Below, piece by piece: positions 1 through 7,257 of a stretch of 20,463 nt of DNA. Source of the DNA: a virus. The translations under genes and the position numbers were made by a program. How positions within the stretch are numbered: the first letter of the stretch is position 1; the number at the start of each line of letters is the position of its first letter. The DNA lies in IMG/VR virus record IMGVR_UViG_3300009593_000160, positions 1-20,463 of that record; one strand, written 5' to 3'. Under the pieces are notes generated by a model. The model was not told the origin of the DNA. It was given only the letters and a program-made list of their open reading frames with translations, and did no database searches.

Positions 1-810
1 AATAAGATTGTTGGTTTCATTCGTTTTGGTTCACCTACTATTAACTCTAAACCTCGTAATGAATTTCTAGGCAAACCTTTAAACACATTAGATAAAGAAG
101 TAATGAAAAGATTTAATGATTCAGCAATCATGGGTTTCAATATCATACCAACACAACCATTTGGTTTCAATTATCTAGGTGGTAAACTACTCGCAGGTAT
201 TTGTAATTCACATCTCGCCAGAGAAACACTTAACAAGAAATACAATACAGAGTTCTGTATGTTTGAAACTACATCATTATATGGCACATCTAAATCATCA
301 TCTATGTATGATGGTATGAAACCATTCTTAAGATTTATAGGACTAACTGATTCAGATTTTGTTCCGTCAATCAATGATGATAAGTATGCACATTTAAAAG
401 ATTGGTTTGAGAATAAGAACAATGGAGTGCCACTTGTCCATGAAGATGCATCAAGTAGAAAGTTGAAGACACAAGGTAAGATGATTTCTATTATAAGAAA
501 TTCATTAGATAAACACCATAGTGAAATGTTAAGAACATTCAAACAATGTTTCATTGATGCAAAGAATCTTACAGAACGCAAGAGACAATACTTAGGAACA
601 TATGGGTTCAAAAATGTTAAAGAGTATTTGAATCTAGAGACTGATACATTAGAAAAGAATATCAACTATGATAGATTTGAATATGATAGTATCATTACAT
701 GGTGGAAGAAACACGCAAGCAAAAGATTTGAGAATTTAAAAAGAGATGGTAGATTAAGAACCGAACTGGAAGTTTGGTCAAACAATAAGGAGATTGATAT
801 AATAAGATGA
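1..810 (+). CDS. DUF4338 (DruA-like) protein, copy 1, 5' end missing
   Basis: Open reading runs in frame from base 1 to the TGA at 808-810, so the gene begins before the window; the first internal ATG at 103 is not the start. The 269 visible residues begin inside a DUF4338 domain, the family that includes DruA of the Druantia defence system. The conserved block IIPTQPFGFNYLGGKLLA (residues 48-65 of the visible part) aligns with ILPTQPLGFNYTGGKLMA in the second copy at 10148-11428, followed in both by a TTSLYG motif and a shared C-terminal W-K-K..A-K-R pattern. The two are therefore paralogs, though the middle parts differ widely. The biochemical activity of DUF4338 is not known to me. The gene overlaps the next one by ATGA (807-810). 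The family call rests on recalled pattern, not a search. Confidence 0.6.
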   Translation, partial: NKIVGFIRFGSPTINSKPRNEFLGKPLNTLDKEVMKRFNDSAIMGFNIIPTQPFGFNYLGGKLLAGICNSHLARETLNKKYNTEFCMFETTSLYGTSKSSSMYDGMKPFLRFIGLTDSDFVPSINDDKYAHLKDWFENKNNGVPLVHEDASSRKLKTQGKMISIIRNSLDKHHSEMLRTFKQCFIDAKNLTERKRQYLGTYGFKNVKEYLNLETDTLEKNINYDRFEYDSIITWWKKHASKRFENLKRDGRLRTELEVWSNNKEIDIIR

Positions 811-1202
811 GGATAGGATTTACATGTGGAGCATTTGACTTATTACACGCAGGTCATGTAGTAATGTTAAAAGAAGCGAGAGAGAATTGCGAACATTTAA
901 TTGTTGGATTGCAAACAGACCCAAGTATAGATAGACAAGAAAAGAATCAACCAGTGCAATCAGTATACGAAAGATTCACTCAACTCAGTGCAATTAAGTA
1001 TGTCGATGAAGTCATACCATATGATACAGAAGCGAGTCTGATAGATTTACTAGAATCAACACCAATCAATGTAAGATTTATAGGTGAAGATTACATAGAC
1101 AAAACTTTTACAGGAGATTACTTGCCTATAGAAGTTTATTATACTAATAGAAAACACTCCTTCTCATCGAGTGGTTTAAGAAAAAGGGTGACTCAATCAT
1201 GA
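807..1202 (+). CDS. TagD-like cytidylyltransferase
   Basis: 131 residues, the usual length of glycerol-3-phosphate cytidylyltransferases. It shows the HxGH nucleotidyltransferase signature GAFDLLHAGHVVMLKEA at residues 8-24 and, near the C terminus, SSSGLRKRV, matching the family's second nucleotide-binding motif (ISTTxIRxR-like). Enzymes of this family join CTP to a sugar- or polyol-phosphate such as glycerol 3-phosphate to give a CDP-activated compound; the true substrate here cannot be read from sequence. The start overlaps the stop of the DUF4338 gene and the stop overlaps the start of the glycosyltransferase-like gene (ATGA both times), so the three are translationally coupled. A role in making an activated sugar or polyol for the downstream transferase is inference. 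Confidence 0.8.
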   Translation: MRIGFTCGAFDLLHAGHVVMLKEARENCEHLIVGLQTDPSIDRQEKNQPVQSVYERFTQLSAIKYVDEVIPYDTEASLIDLLESTPINVRFIGEDYIDKTFTGDYLPIEVYYTNRKHSFSSSGLRKRVTQS

Positions 1203-2185
1203 ATATAACCATAGCAAGACTTCGTTCATTTGTAAAATACAATGGACCTTTAGAGACAGTATTAGATAGTTTCTTTGAGAACTATGTAAGATGGATGAGG
1301 GCAAATCCTCAACACAACTACGATACTTATAATGTATCATTTGAAAATGTAAGACCAAAGAGAACGCCTGAGACTATTGATTGGGCAGATGTAATTGTTA
1401 TACCAAGTGATAGTGAGTTTAGATATCATGGTGAACTACAGATGAATCCAAAAGACTTAGCGAAGTCTAATGAACATATGGATGTAATCAGACCTTTCTT
1501 TGAAGGTAAAGATATCATAATGTTCTGTAGCGATAGGGCAGATACAGAAGAGTTATATAGAGAAGAAGTATTAAAGGGTATCAATATAAAATCATTCACT
1601 ACTATCGATGAAGTCGATTTTAGTGGCAACATACATGGCATGAAGTATCACTTCATAAACACCTTAAAAAACCCCTTGGCGGAAATGATTGGGTCAACTA
1701 AGACTCACGACTTTGGATATTGGGGCCGTATGAAACACGGTCACGATAGAGAAAAGACCATTCGTCAAATTTATCGAAGTGAACTTTCATGCCAGCTTAT
1801 AGGTGGGATGCCATCTGGTGTAGAACGAGAGTCAAAATGGATTAAAGATTGGAAGAAACTCTATCCTTTATTAGAAGGTTGTAGAGGAACATTATGTTTT
1901 AATTGGTTAGATGAGACTGCAACCACATCTAGATATCCAGAGGCACTTGCAATAGGTATTCTTCCATTTGTTTGGAGAAATTATGACTGCAACAACTCAT
2001 ATAGAATAGATAAGTGGCAGAGAGTATATACATTTGAAGAGTTCTTAGAGAAGTCATTACAATTAAGAGATGAGTCATTCAGAAAGGAGAAGATGGAACT
2101 CGCAAGAAAGAACTATGCAGAAGTCCACCTTACAGAAGATGAATACTATGCCGAGTTTGAGAGGAGAATGAACGATGCTTTTTAA
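1199..2185 (+). CDS. probable GT-B-type glycosyltransferase
   Basis: 328 residues, no signal peptide or membrane segment. Residues 239-254 (ETATTSRYPEALAIGI) resemble the donor-binding region of GT-B glycosyltransferases, where an E-A-L-A-x-G element contacts the nucleotide sugar, and residues 171-187 (DFGYWGRMKHGHDREKT) resemble the linker before the C-terminal domain. The N-terminal half is not recognisable. It follows a cytidylyltransferase with a four-base ATGA overlap, which fits a transferase using a CDP- or UDP-activated donor to modify DNA, a virion protein or the host surface. The family assignment is moderate and substrate and acceptor are unknown. GAGGAG near its end serves as ribosome site for the next gene, which overlaps it by 11 bases. 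Confidence 0.45.
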   Translation: MNITIARLRSFVKYNGPLETVLDSFFENYVRWMRANPQHNYDTYNVSFENVRPKRTPETIDWADVIVIPSDSEFRYHGELQMNPKDLAKSNEHMDVIRPFFEGKDIIMFCSDRADTEELYREEVLKGINIKSFTTIDEVDFSGNIHGMKYHFINTLKNPLAEMIGSTKTHDFGYWGRMKHGHDREKTIRQIYRSELSCQLIGGMPSGVERESKWIKDWKKLYPLLEGCRGTLCFNWLDETATTSRYPEALAIGILPFVWRNYDCNNSYRIDKWQRVYTFEEFLEKSLQLRDESFRKEKMELARKNYAEVHLTEDEYYAEFERRMNDAF

Positions 2186-2486
2186 AGAAGTCTACATGGT
2201 AGTTGAGAACCCACATGAAGAAGATGCAGGTATAGAACTTATATCTGGTGAATGGGAAGGTTTAGTATATCAATATGGTGATGTTCAGTTTGTAGATGGC
2301 GAACCACAAATGAACTTCAAAAGAACTATAAGAAGACTTCCAAAAGATGTAGAAGTGTCAGAAGAAGCGATTGAGGATTTACTAAATAATAGTGAACTCA
2401 ATCAGTTAATGGGTGACATTCTAGTAGAGTTAATACAAGAACAAATAAAAAGAGAGGAAAAAGCAAATGGCAAGAGTAAATCATAG
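2175..2486 (+). CDS. hypothetical acidic protein
   Basis: 103 residues, no membrane segment. The N-terminal half is predicted beta-rich (EGLVYQYGDVQFVDGEPQMNF), while the C-terminal third (from about residue 55) is acidic and helical, ending in a charged tail. I do not recognise the family. The ATG at 2175 has a good ribosome site, GAGGAG at 2160-2165, although an in-frame ATG at 2196 is also possible. It overlaps the upstream gene by 11 bases and the next gene by 20 bases, so it belongs to the same transcript. A structural or host-takeover role is possible but not supported by any motif. Confidence 0.7.
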   Translation: MLFKEVYMVVENPHEEDAGIELISGEWEGLVYQYGDVQFVDGEPQMNFKRTIRRLPKDVEVSEEAIEDLLNNSELNQLMGDILVELIQEQIKREEKANGKSKS

Positions 2487-2664
2487 ATTCGGAAAAGATG
2501 TAGACGGAGACGGAGTAATTTCAGGCTCAGAGATGTTTATATTTAATTGCGAAGAAGACGAAGTTGAAGAACTTAAAGCTGAAAAGGAATCAGAAGGATA
2601 TGTTTGGGTTGAGGAAGTAACCGACATGCCTGAACCAACTGAGGACTTATCTGAAAGTGAATAA
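2467..2664 (+). CDS. small protein with one canonical EF-hand loop
   Basis: 65 residues. Residues 11-22 read DVDGDGVISGSE, an exact 12-position EF-hand calcium loop: Asp at 1, 3 and 5, Gly at 6, Ile at 8, Ser at 9 and Glu at 12. The rest is acidic, with a helical stretch (EEDEVEELKAEKESEGY) followed by an acidic tail. Only one loop is present, whereas EF-hands normally pair, so binding may need dimerisation or the loop may act structurally. The start overlaps the preceding gene by 20 bases and its last codons overlap the GTG start of the lysozyme. Calcium binding is inferred from the motif; any link to lysis is only by neighbourhood. Confidence 0.75.
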   Translation: MARVNHRFGKDVDGDGVISGSEMFIFNCEEDEVEELKAEKESEGYVWVEEVTDMPEPTEDLSESE

Positions 2665-3109
2665 AGAAGTCTTAAAAGAACAGATTAAAAGACACGAAGG
2701 AGAAGTCCTTGAAGTCTATGAAGACTCGCTAGGGTATTTAACTCTAGGGGTAGGTCATCTAATTAGAGAAGATGACGCTGAATATGGTGAACCAGATGGA
2801 ACACCTGTTTCACAAGAGGTCGTAGATAGATACTACGATGCAGACTTTGACAAACATGTAGATGAAACACTTCATGTTTGTGGAGCACACGACATAGATT
2901 TTGATAATCTACCTGAGAACATTCAACATGTATTAGTCAATATGTGTTTCAATCTTGGTGCAAATAGATTATCGAAGTTCAGAAACATGCTCAAGGCATG
3001 TTCTAATTCAGATTGGAAAGAAATGGCCGCCCAAATGGAAGACTCTAAATGGTTTGGGCAAGTAGGTAGAAGAAGTGTTGAACTTCAAGACATGGTGTTA
3101 GATGCCTAA
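2657..3109 (+). CDS. e: T4-type endolysin (lysozyme, GH24)
   Basis: 150 residues, close to the 164 of T4 lysozyme, with no signal peptide. The catalytic triad is intact and correctly spaced: Glu14 in RHEGEVLEVYEDS, Asp23, and Thr29 in YLTLGVGH (T4 Glu11, Asp20, Thr26). The C-terminal part carries the expected N-x-C-F-N-L-G helix and a W-F-x-Q-V-x-R-R segment, matching T4's WyNqtPnRak region. The enzyme cuts the glycan of peptidoglycan at the end of infection and would need a holin to reach it; none is evident here. The start is GTG: no in-frame ATG lies close upstream, and starting there places the catalytic Glu three residues deeper than in T4. It overlaps both neighbours by eight bases. Confidence 0.93.
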   Translation: MNKEVLKEQIKRHEGEVLEVYEDSLGYLTLGVGHLIREDDAEYGEPDGTPVSQEVVDRYYDADFDKHVDETLHVCGAHDIDFDNLPENIQHVLVNMCFNLGANRLSKFRNMLKACSNSDWKEMAAQMEDSKWFGQVGRRSVELQDMVLDA

Positions 3110-3395
3110 AGTCAAATGCATCAGATTAGATACTGGTGAAGTATTAATAGGGTTCGTTAAGAAGAAACTTAATGGCGATTATATAATATCTGATGCACAA
3201 GTATGTTTAATAGAGGCAACAGAAGGACAAATGGAAGTCAAAATGGCACCGTGGATTCCTTTTGCCAAAGAATACATATTTACAATCAATAAGAATCTTA
3301 TACAAACAGTCTTCGAGGCCAAGCCTCAACTTGAAACTAATTTCAAAGTTGCGACAGGCAACACTCATGGAGTGAGAGGACAAATCAGGAAATAA
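3102..3395 (+). CDS. hypothetical protein, possibly Sm-like barrel
   Basis: 97 residues, no membrane segment. The first 75 residues alternate short hydrophobic strands and turns: VKCIRLDTGEVLIGFVKKK, then NGDYIISDAQVCLI, then EYIFTINKNLIQTVF. The opening TGEVLIGFV followed by DYIISDAQVCLI resembles the Sm1 part of an Sm/LSm RNA-binding barrel, which would make it a possible RNA chaperone. The likeness is weak, and the long loop with WIPFAKEY is not diagnostic. The tail (THGVRGQIRK) is basic. It overlaps the lysozyme by eight bases and is followed three bases later by the next gene. Confidence 0.7.
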   Translation: MPKVKCIRLDTGEVLIGFVKKKLNGDYIISDAQVCLIEATEGQMEVKMAPWIPFAKEYIFTINKNLIQTVFEAKPQLETNFKVATGNTHGVRGQIRK

Positions 3396-3398
3396 ATT

Positions 3399-3632
3399 AT
3401 GAAAGATATGATGGATATCATCCTAAACGCCCAAATAAAACAGGCAGAGGCGATGATTTTGAAACACAAAGTAAACATAGAAGTTCTAACTAAGAACGCA
3501 TCTGGAGTCGCAGAACATCCAGATATCATGGACACAGTAGAGAAAGAATTATCTCAAATTGCACATTGGCAAGATATTATAGATGCCACTAGTCAACTTG
3601 ACTTTCACCAGAAAAAGACCCTTGTAGAATAG
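3399..3632 (+). CDS. hypothetical helical protein
   Basis: 77 residues, predicted almost wholly alpha-helical, amphipathic and without membrane segments or Cys; no family recognised. AGGAAA lies about seven bases before the ATG, an acceptable ribosome site. It is the last gene of the run that precedes the polymerase, and its final codons overlap the likely promoter of gene 43. Its amphipathic helices would suit a small dimeric or adaptor protein, but this is only a structural impression. Confidence 0.65.
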   Translation: MKDMMDIILNAQIKQAEAMILKHKVNIEVLTKNASGVAEHPDIMDTVEKELSQIAHWQDIIDATSQLDFHQKKTLVE

Positions 3633-3650
3633 ACTAGTCCATAGTATAAT
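3622..3650 (+). promoter_or_regulatory. probable promoter of gene 43
   Basis: TTGTAG (3622-3627) and a perfect TATAAT (3645-3650) are separated by 17 bases, the ideal sigma-70 spacing. The TATAAT ends six bases before the polymerase ATG at 3657, so transcription would begin at about the start codon and give a leaderless message. No Shine-Dalgarno sequence precedes that ATG. No T4 middle-promoter MotA box was seen at the expected place. Confidence 0.5.
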
Positions 3651-3656
3651 AGATAT

Positions 3657-6164
3657 ATGGATTTTTACACAAATGTATGCAGGTCTCGTGACAAAATACT
3701 CGCAATAGGATATAAGAACGGAAAGAAACAAAAACTTTCTGTATCATATAGACCTAATCATTTCATACCATCCAAAAAAGGTTCATCGCCTTACAAGGCG
3801 CTCGATGGTAGACCATTAGAAGTTGTTAATCTCAACTCAATGGCAGGCGCCAAGAAATTCAAAGACAAGTATCAGAACATAGATGGTTTCGAAGTTCATG
3901 GTTATGATAGATACATCTATACTTACATATCTGATAAGTTTCCAGGCAAAATAGAATTCGACCCAAGACAAATAAAGATTGCCACACTTGATATTGAGTG
4001 TGAATCAGAGAATGGTTTTCCTGAACCATCACAGGCAATCGAAAAAGTAAACGCAATTTCAATTAAACCTTTCGGTAAATCTACTGTTGTATTTGGTATT
4101 GGTCCATGGGAGACAGAATCAGATGCAGTCTATGTGAACTGTAAAAATGAGAAAGAACTGTTGATGAACTTCATGAAGTATTGGAGACAAGAATGGTTTG
4201 ATATCATTACAGGTTGGAATGTAGATGCATTTGATATGACTTACCTTTGTAATCGTTATGATAGATTGTTTGGTGAAGATACACATAAGAAATTATCACC
4301 ATGGGGTCAGGCATCTCAGAGAGAGTTTCTACAAAATGGTTATCAGAAGACTCAGATATTTGATTTGAGTGGTGTTAATGTTGTTGACTATATGGAACTA
4401 TACAAGAGGTCTACATTCACCAACCAAGAATCATATAAGTTAGATTACATTGCACACTTTGAATTGGGTAAACAGAAATTAGATTACTCAGAGTATGGTT
4501 CATTACATACACTTTATAAGAATAACTATGCAAAGTATCTAGAATATAATGTTCGTGATGTTGTTCTCGTAGAAGAATTAGAAGACAAATTAGGTTTCTT
4601 AGACTTGACTCAGGCAATGGCGTATGATGCCAAGTGTAATTACATTGACACATTTGGTATGGTTAAGTATTGGGAAACAATCATATACAACTTCTTAAAA
4701 GAACAAGGTGTTCAGACACCACCTCAGAAACGAAATGAGAACAAGACTAATCAGATTGCAGGTGCGTATGTTAAAGAACCAATAACTGGTGGACACAATT
4801 GGGTAATGTCATTTGACTTAAACTCACTTTATCCTCATTTGATTATGCAGTGGAACATTTCGCCAGAGAAAATGATAAAGGGCAACAAACAAGATGTCAC
4901 TGTAGAAACTATGTTAGATATGAAGAGTGACTTGTCTGTATGTAAGAAGATGAATACAACAGTTGCACCTAATGGTGTTATGTTCTCTAGAGATAAACAA
5001 GGGTTCTTTCCTGAGATTATGGAAGTCATGTATGATGAGCGTAAGGCATGGAAGAAAAAGATGATTGAGTATCAGATAGAGAAAGAGAAAACAACTGATG
5101 CAAAAAGAATCAGAGAACTTGATACACTTATTAAAAGGGCATACAACAATCAACAGGTTAGAAAGATTGCATTGAACTCAGCGTATGGTTCTATGGCGAA
5201 TCAGTGGTTCGCCTTCTTTGACCCAAATCTTGCAGAGGCAATTACTTATTCTGGTCAGTTAGTTATTAAATGGTCAGAGAAGATAGTCAATCAATATCTA
5301 AACAAGATACTCAAAACAGATAACGAAGATTATGTTATTGCAATGGACACTGATTCGATTTATCTCACAATGGATAAATTTGTTAATACAGTTATGCCAG
5401 ATGAGACAGATAAGAATAAAATTATTGATTTCTTATCTAAGGCAGAGTCTAAGATAGAAGATGTTTTAGATGAGGGGTTTGAAGAACTCGCCAGTTATGT
5501 AAACGCATTTCAACAGAAGATGGAAATGGGTAGAGAAGTTATTGCAGATAAGGGTATATGGACTGCAAAGAAAAGATACATTCTTAATGTATATGATAAC
5601 GAGGGTGTTAGATTAGAGAAACCAAAACTCAAACTCATGGGTATTGAGACTGCAAAGTCGTCTACACCATTGTGGGTTAGAAGAAGATTAGAGAAGGCAA
5701 TTAAACTTGTGATGACTGGCACAGAACAAGAATTATGGGACTTCGTAGAGACATCAAGAAAAGAGTTTAGAGAATTACCGCCAGAAGATGTTGCGTTTCC
5801 TAGAGGGTGTAGAGGTCTAGTTCAATACGCAGACACTACAAACATATACTCAAAAGGAACACCAATACATGTTAGAGGTTCATTATTATTTAATCATAGA
5901 CTTAAAGAGATGAATCTTACTAAGAGATATGAACCTATTCTAAATGGCGAGAAGATACACTTTACATATCTCACTATGCCCAATCCTATTAATGAGAATG
6001 TGATATCATTCACCAACTCATTACCAAAAGAATTCGATTTACATAGATTTGTAGACTATGATATGCAATTTGATAAGTCGTTTGTCGAACCACTCAAGAA
6101 CATTGTTCAATTAATTAATTGGAATGTCGAACCTACTGCAAGTTTGGATACATTCTTTGCATAA
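3657..6164 (+). CDS. 43: replicative DNA polymerase, family B (T4 gp43 type)
   Basis: 835 residues against 898 in T4 gp43. The N-terminal opening MDFYTNV matches T4's MKEFYISI, which supports this start; an in-frame stop lies just upstream. The proofreading exonuclease is intact: ExoI LDIECESENGFPEP (about residues 105-118), ExoII TGWNVDAFDMTYL, and ExoIII YLEYNVRDVVLVEEL. The polymerase motifs follow in order: A (SFDLNSLYPHLIMQWN), B (RKIALNSAYGSMANQWF) and C (IAMDTDSIYL), then KKRYILNVYD of the thumb side. It copies the phage genome with clamp, loader, helicase and primase; helicase gp41 is encoded 2.1 kb downstream. The promoter appears to sit directly on the start codon with no ribosome site. 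Confidence 0.97.
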   Translation: MDFYTNVCRSRDKILAIGYKNGKKQKLSVSYRPNHFIPSKKGSSPYKALDGRPLEVVNLNSMAGAKKFKDKYQNIDGFEVHGYDRYIYTYISDKFPGKIEFDPRQIKIATLDIECESENGFPEPSQAIEKVNAISIKPFGKSTVVFGIGPWETESDAVYVNCKNEKELLMNFMKYWRQEWFDIITGWNVDAFDMTYLCNRYDRLFGEDTHKKLSPWGQASQREFLQNGYQKTQIFDLSGVNVVDYMELYKRSTFTNQESYKLDYIAHFELGKQKLDYSEYGSLHTLYKNNYAKYLEYNVRDVVLVEELEDKLGFLDLTQAMAYDAKCNYIDTFGMVKYWETIIYNFLKEQGVQTPPQKRNENKTNQIAGAYVKEPITGGHNWVMSFDLNSLYPHLIMQWNISPEKMIKGNKQDVTVETMLDMKSDLSVCKKMNTTVAPNGVMFSRDKQGFFPEIMEVMYDERKAWKKKMIEYQIEKEKTTDAKRIRELDTLIKRAYNNQQVRKIALNSAYGSMANQWFAFFDPNLAEAITYSGQLVIKWSEKIVNQYLNKILKTDNEDYVIAMDTDSIYLTMDKFVNTVMPDETDKNKIIDFLSKAESKIEDVLDEGFEELASYVNAFQQKMEMGREVIADKGIWTAKKRYILNVYDNEGVRLEKPKLKLMGIETAKSSTPLWVRRRLEKAIKLVMTGTEQELWDFVETSRKEFRELPPEDVAFPRGCRGLVQYADTTNIYSKGTPIHVRGSLLFNHRLKEMNLTKRYEPILNGEKIHFTYLTMPNPINENVISFTNSLPKEFDLHRFVDYDMQFDKSFVEPLKNIVQLINWNVEPTASLDTFFA

Positions 6165-6167
6165 ATA
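6160..6167 (+). promoter_or_regulatory. T4-like late promoter octamer (CATAAATA)
   Basis: CATAAATA matches the TATAAATA late consensus at seven of eight positions and overlaps the stop codon of gene 43. In T4 the transcription start lies six bases after the octamer, here 6173, one base before the iscU ATG at 6174. Confidence 0.45.
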
Positions 6168-6173
6168 AAAGGT

Positions 6174-6593
6174 ATGGCATATAGTAGCAAGGTTGTTGAA
6201 CGATTCGAATCTGTTCTAAACAATCCAGATAAACATTCAGTCGGTAGATTTGACCCTAAGGCGCCAGATGTAGCGACAGGCATGACAGGTGCGCCTGCAT
6301 GTGGTGATGTTATGAAACTACAATTGAAACTAGATGAAGACGAAAGAATCATCGATGTTAAATTTAAAACATATGGATGTGGAAGTGCAATTGCATCATC
6401 TACATTGTTTGTTGATATGCTGAAAGGTAAAACTATAGAAGAAGCAAAACAAGTTAAAGATAAAGAAATCGCAGAAGAACTTGAATTGCCTCCAATCAAA
6501 TTGCATTGTTCTGTTCTTGCAGAAGATAGCATACAGAGAGCAATACAAGATTGGGAAGATAAAAAGGAGCATAGGCAGCACAATCATGTATAG
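6174..6593 (+). CDS. iscU: IscU-like Fe-S cluster scaffold
   Basis: 139 residues against 128 in E. coli IscU. All functional residues are kept at a constant offset of six: Cys43 and Asp45 in GAPACGDVMKLQ, Cys69 in KTYGCGSAIASS, and His111 and Cys112 in PIKLHCSVLAED. The LPPVK site that binds the HscA chaperone is present as LPPIK (residues 105-109). The family accepts sulfur from IscS and iron, builds a 2Fe-2S cluster and hands it on. The kept HscA site implies that it works with the host Isc machinery. It follows gene 43 by ten bases and overlaps the nuclease gene. A ten-residue charged tail (EDKKEHRQHNHV) extends beyond the usual end. No apparent client protein is encoded beside it. Confidence 0.93.
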   Translation: MAYSSKVVERFESVLNNPDKHSVGRFDPKAPDVATGMTGAPACGDVMKLQLKLDEDERIIDVKFKTYGCGSAIASSTLFVDMLKGKTIEEAKQVKDKEIAEELELPPIKLHCSVLAEDSIQRAIQDWEDKKEHRQHNHV

Positions 6594-7014
6594 ATATAAA
6601 GTAGATATAGTTAAAGTCGTGGACGGAGACACAGTAGATGTAGATATAGACCTAGGATTTGGAATGGTTTATAAAAAACAGAGAGTTAGGATGTTGGGTA
6701 TAGATACACCTGAATCCAGAACTCGTGATTTAGTTGAAAAGAAATTTGGTAAGGCGTCTAAGGCACATCTTGTAAAAATTTTAGAACAAGGTAATGTCGA
6801 ATTAGTTTCTCATGATAAAGGAAAGTTTGGAAGAATACTAGGTGATTTATTCATCGGTGCTTCAACATTCTCAGTCAATCAACAAATGATTGATGAACAT
6901 CACGCAGTCCCTTATACAGGAGAGAACAAGGAATTAGTCGAGGCACAACACATGGCTAATAGAGAAATACTTATAGAGAATGGTACAGTGGAGTTGGAGA
7001 ATGGAACCTCATAA
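6586..7014 (+). CDS. thermonuclease-like (SNase fold) nuclease
   Basis: 142 residues from the ATG at 6586. The frame stays open further upstream to an ATG at 6481, but that extension lies wholly inside iscU and reads as non-conserved sequence, so the later start is chosen. The staphylococcal nuclease motifs are all present: VVDGDTVDVDIDLGF (residues 9-23), RVRMLGIDTPESR (about 32-44) with the catalytic Arg, Asp and Glu, and GKFGRILGDLF with the second Arg. The enzyme should need calcium and cut DNA or RNA. There is no signal peptide, so it probably acts in the cytoplasm, perhaps on host nucleic acid. It overlaps iscU by eight bases; AAGGAG lies about 16 bases before the ATG, a long spacing. 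Confidence 0.85.
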   Translation: MYRYKVDIVKVVDGDTVDVDIDLGFGMVYKKQRVRMLGIDTPESRTRDLVEKKFGKASKAHLVKILEQGNVELVSHDKGKFGRILGDLFIGASTFSVNQQMIDEHHAVPYTGENKELVEAQHMANREILIENGTVELENGTS

Positions 7015-7210
7015 TATGATGATAACTCTTATGGATGTATTTTACATCTTAATGATTATCACAATCTTTGGGTTTATTGTTCATCTTGAAACTCAGATGA
7101 AATTGATTCTTGAGATGATGAAACAGAGGTGGACATATGAGACACTTGAAGATGAGTTCGAAACAAAATCTAAATTTGAAAAGTCACTAGACAAACTTGA
7201 CCAAAGCTAG
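7001..7210 (+). CDS. small single-pass membrane protein
   Basis: 69 residues from the ATG at 7001, which has GGAG eight bases upstream; the ATG at 7016 or the upstream one at 6980 cannot be excluded. Residues 6-24 form one hydrophobic segment (ITLMDVFYILMIITIFGFIV), followed by a charged helical cytoplasmic-type tail rich in Glu and Lys. No family recognised. It overlaps the nuclease gene by 14 bases. Its shape, one membrane helix and a charged coil, is shared by inner-membrane holin-like, antiholin and takeover proteins alike, so no function is assigned. Confidence 0.65.
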   Translation: MEPHNMMITLMDVFYILMIITIFGFIVHLETQMKLILEMMKQRWTYETLEDEFETKSKFEKSLDKLDQS

Positions 7211-7230
7211 TATACTGGTAACAGTATAAA
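7197..7230 (+). promoter_or_regulatory. possible promoter upstream of uvsX
   Basis: TTGACC at 7197-7202 and TATAAA at 7225-7230 are 22 bases apart, longer than ideal, and lie within an AT-rich 47-base gap, the only real gap in this block. The gap also holds two similar AGTATA elements (7210-7215 and 7223-7228). The ribosome site for uvsX, GGAG at 7245-7248, is well placed. Confidence 0.25.
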
Positions 7231-7257
7231 ATTTATTATATTATGGAGAAGTGAAAT

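Noticed and set aside
171-665. 164-codon open frame on the minus strand inside the first DUF4338 gene
   Set aside because: It is antisense to a clearly conserved coding region; the Ser/Leu-rich product and lack of a ribosome site mark it as a by-product of AT-rich codons.
2381-2388. ACTAAATA as a late promoter (also at 16911, 19182)
   Set aside because: It differs from the late consensus at two positions and occurs inside coding sequence as often as near starts.
6107-6583. 158-codon minus-strand frame across iscU
   Set aside because: It runs opposite to IscU, whose every key residue is intact, and its Ser/Cys-rich product has no recognisable pattern. All supported genes are on the + strand.
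6481-6585. Upstream extension of the nuclease gene to an ATG at 6481
   Set aside because: The added 35 residues lie wholly within iscU codons and do not resemble the SNase N terminus; the domain starts right after the ATG at 6586.
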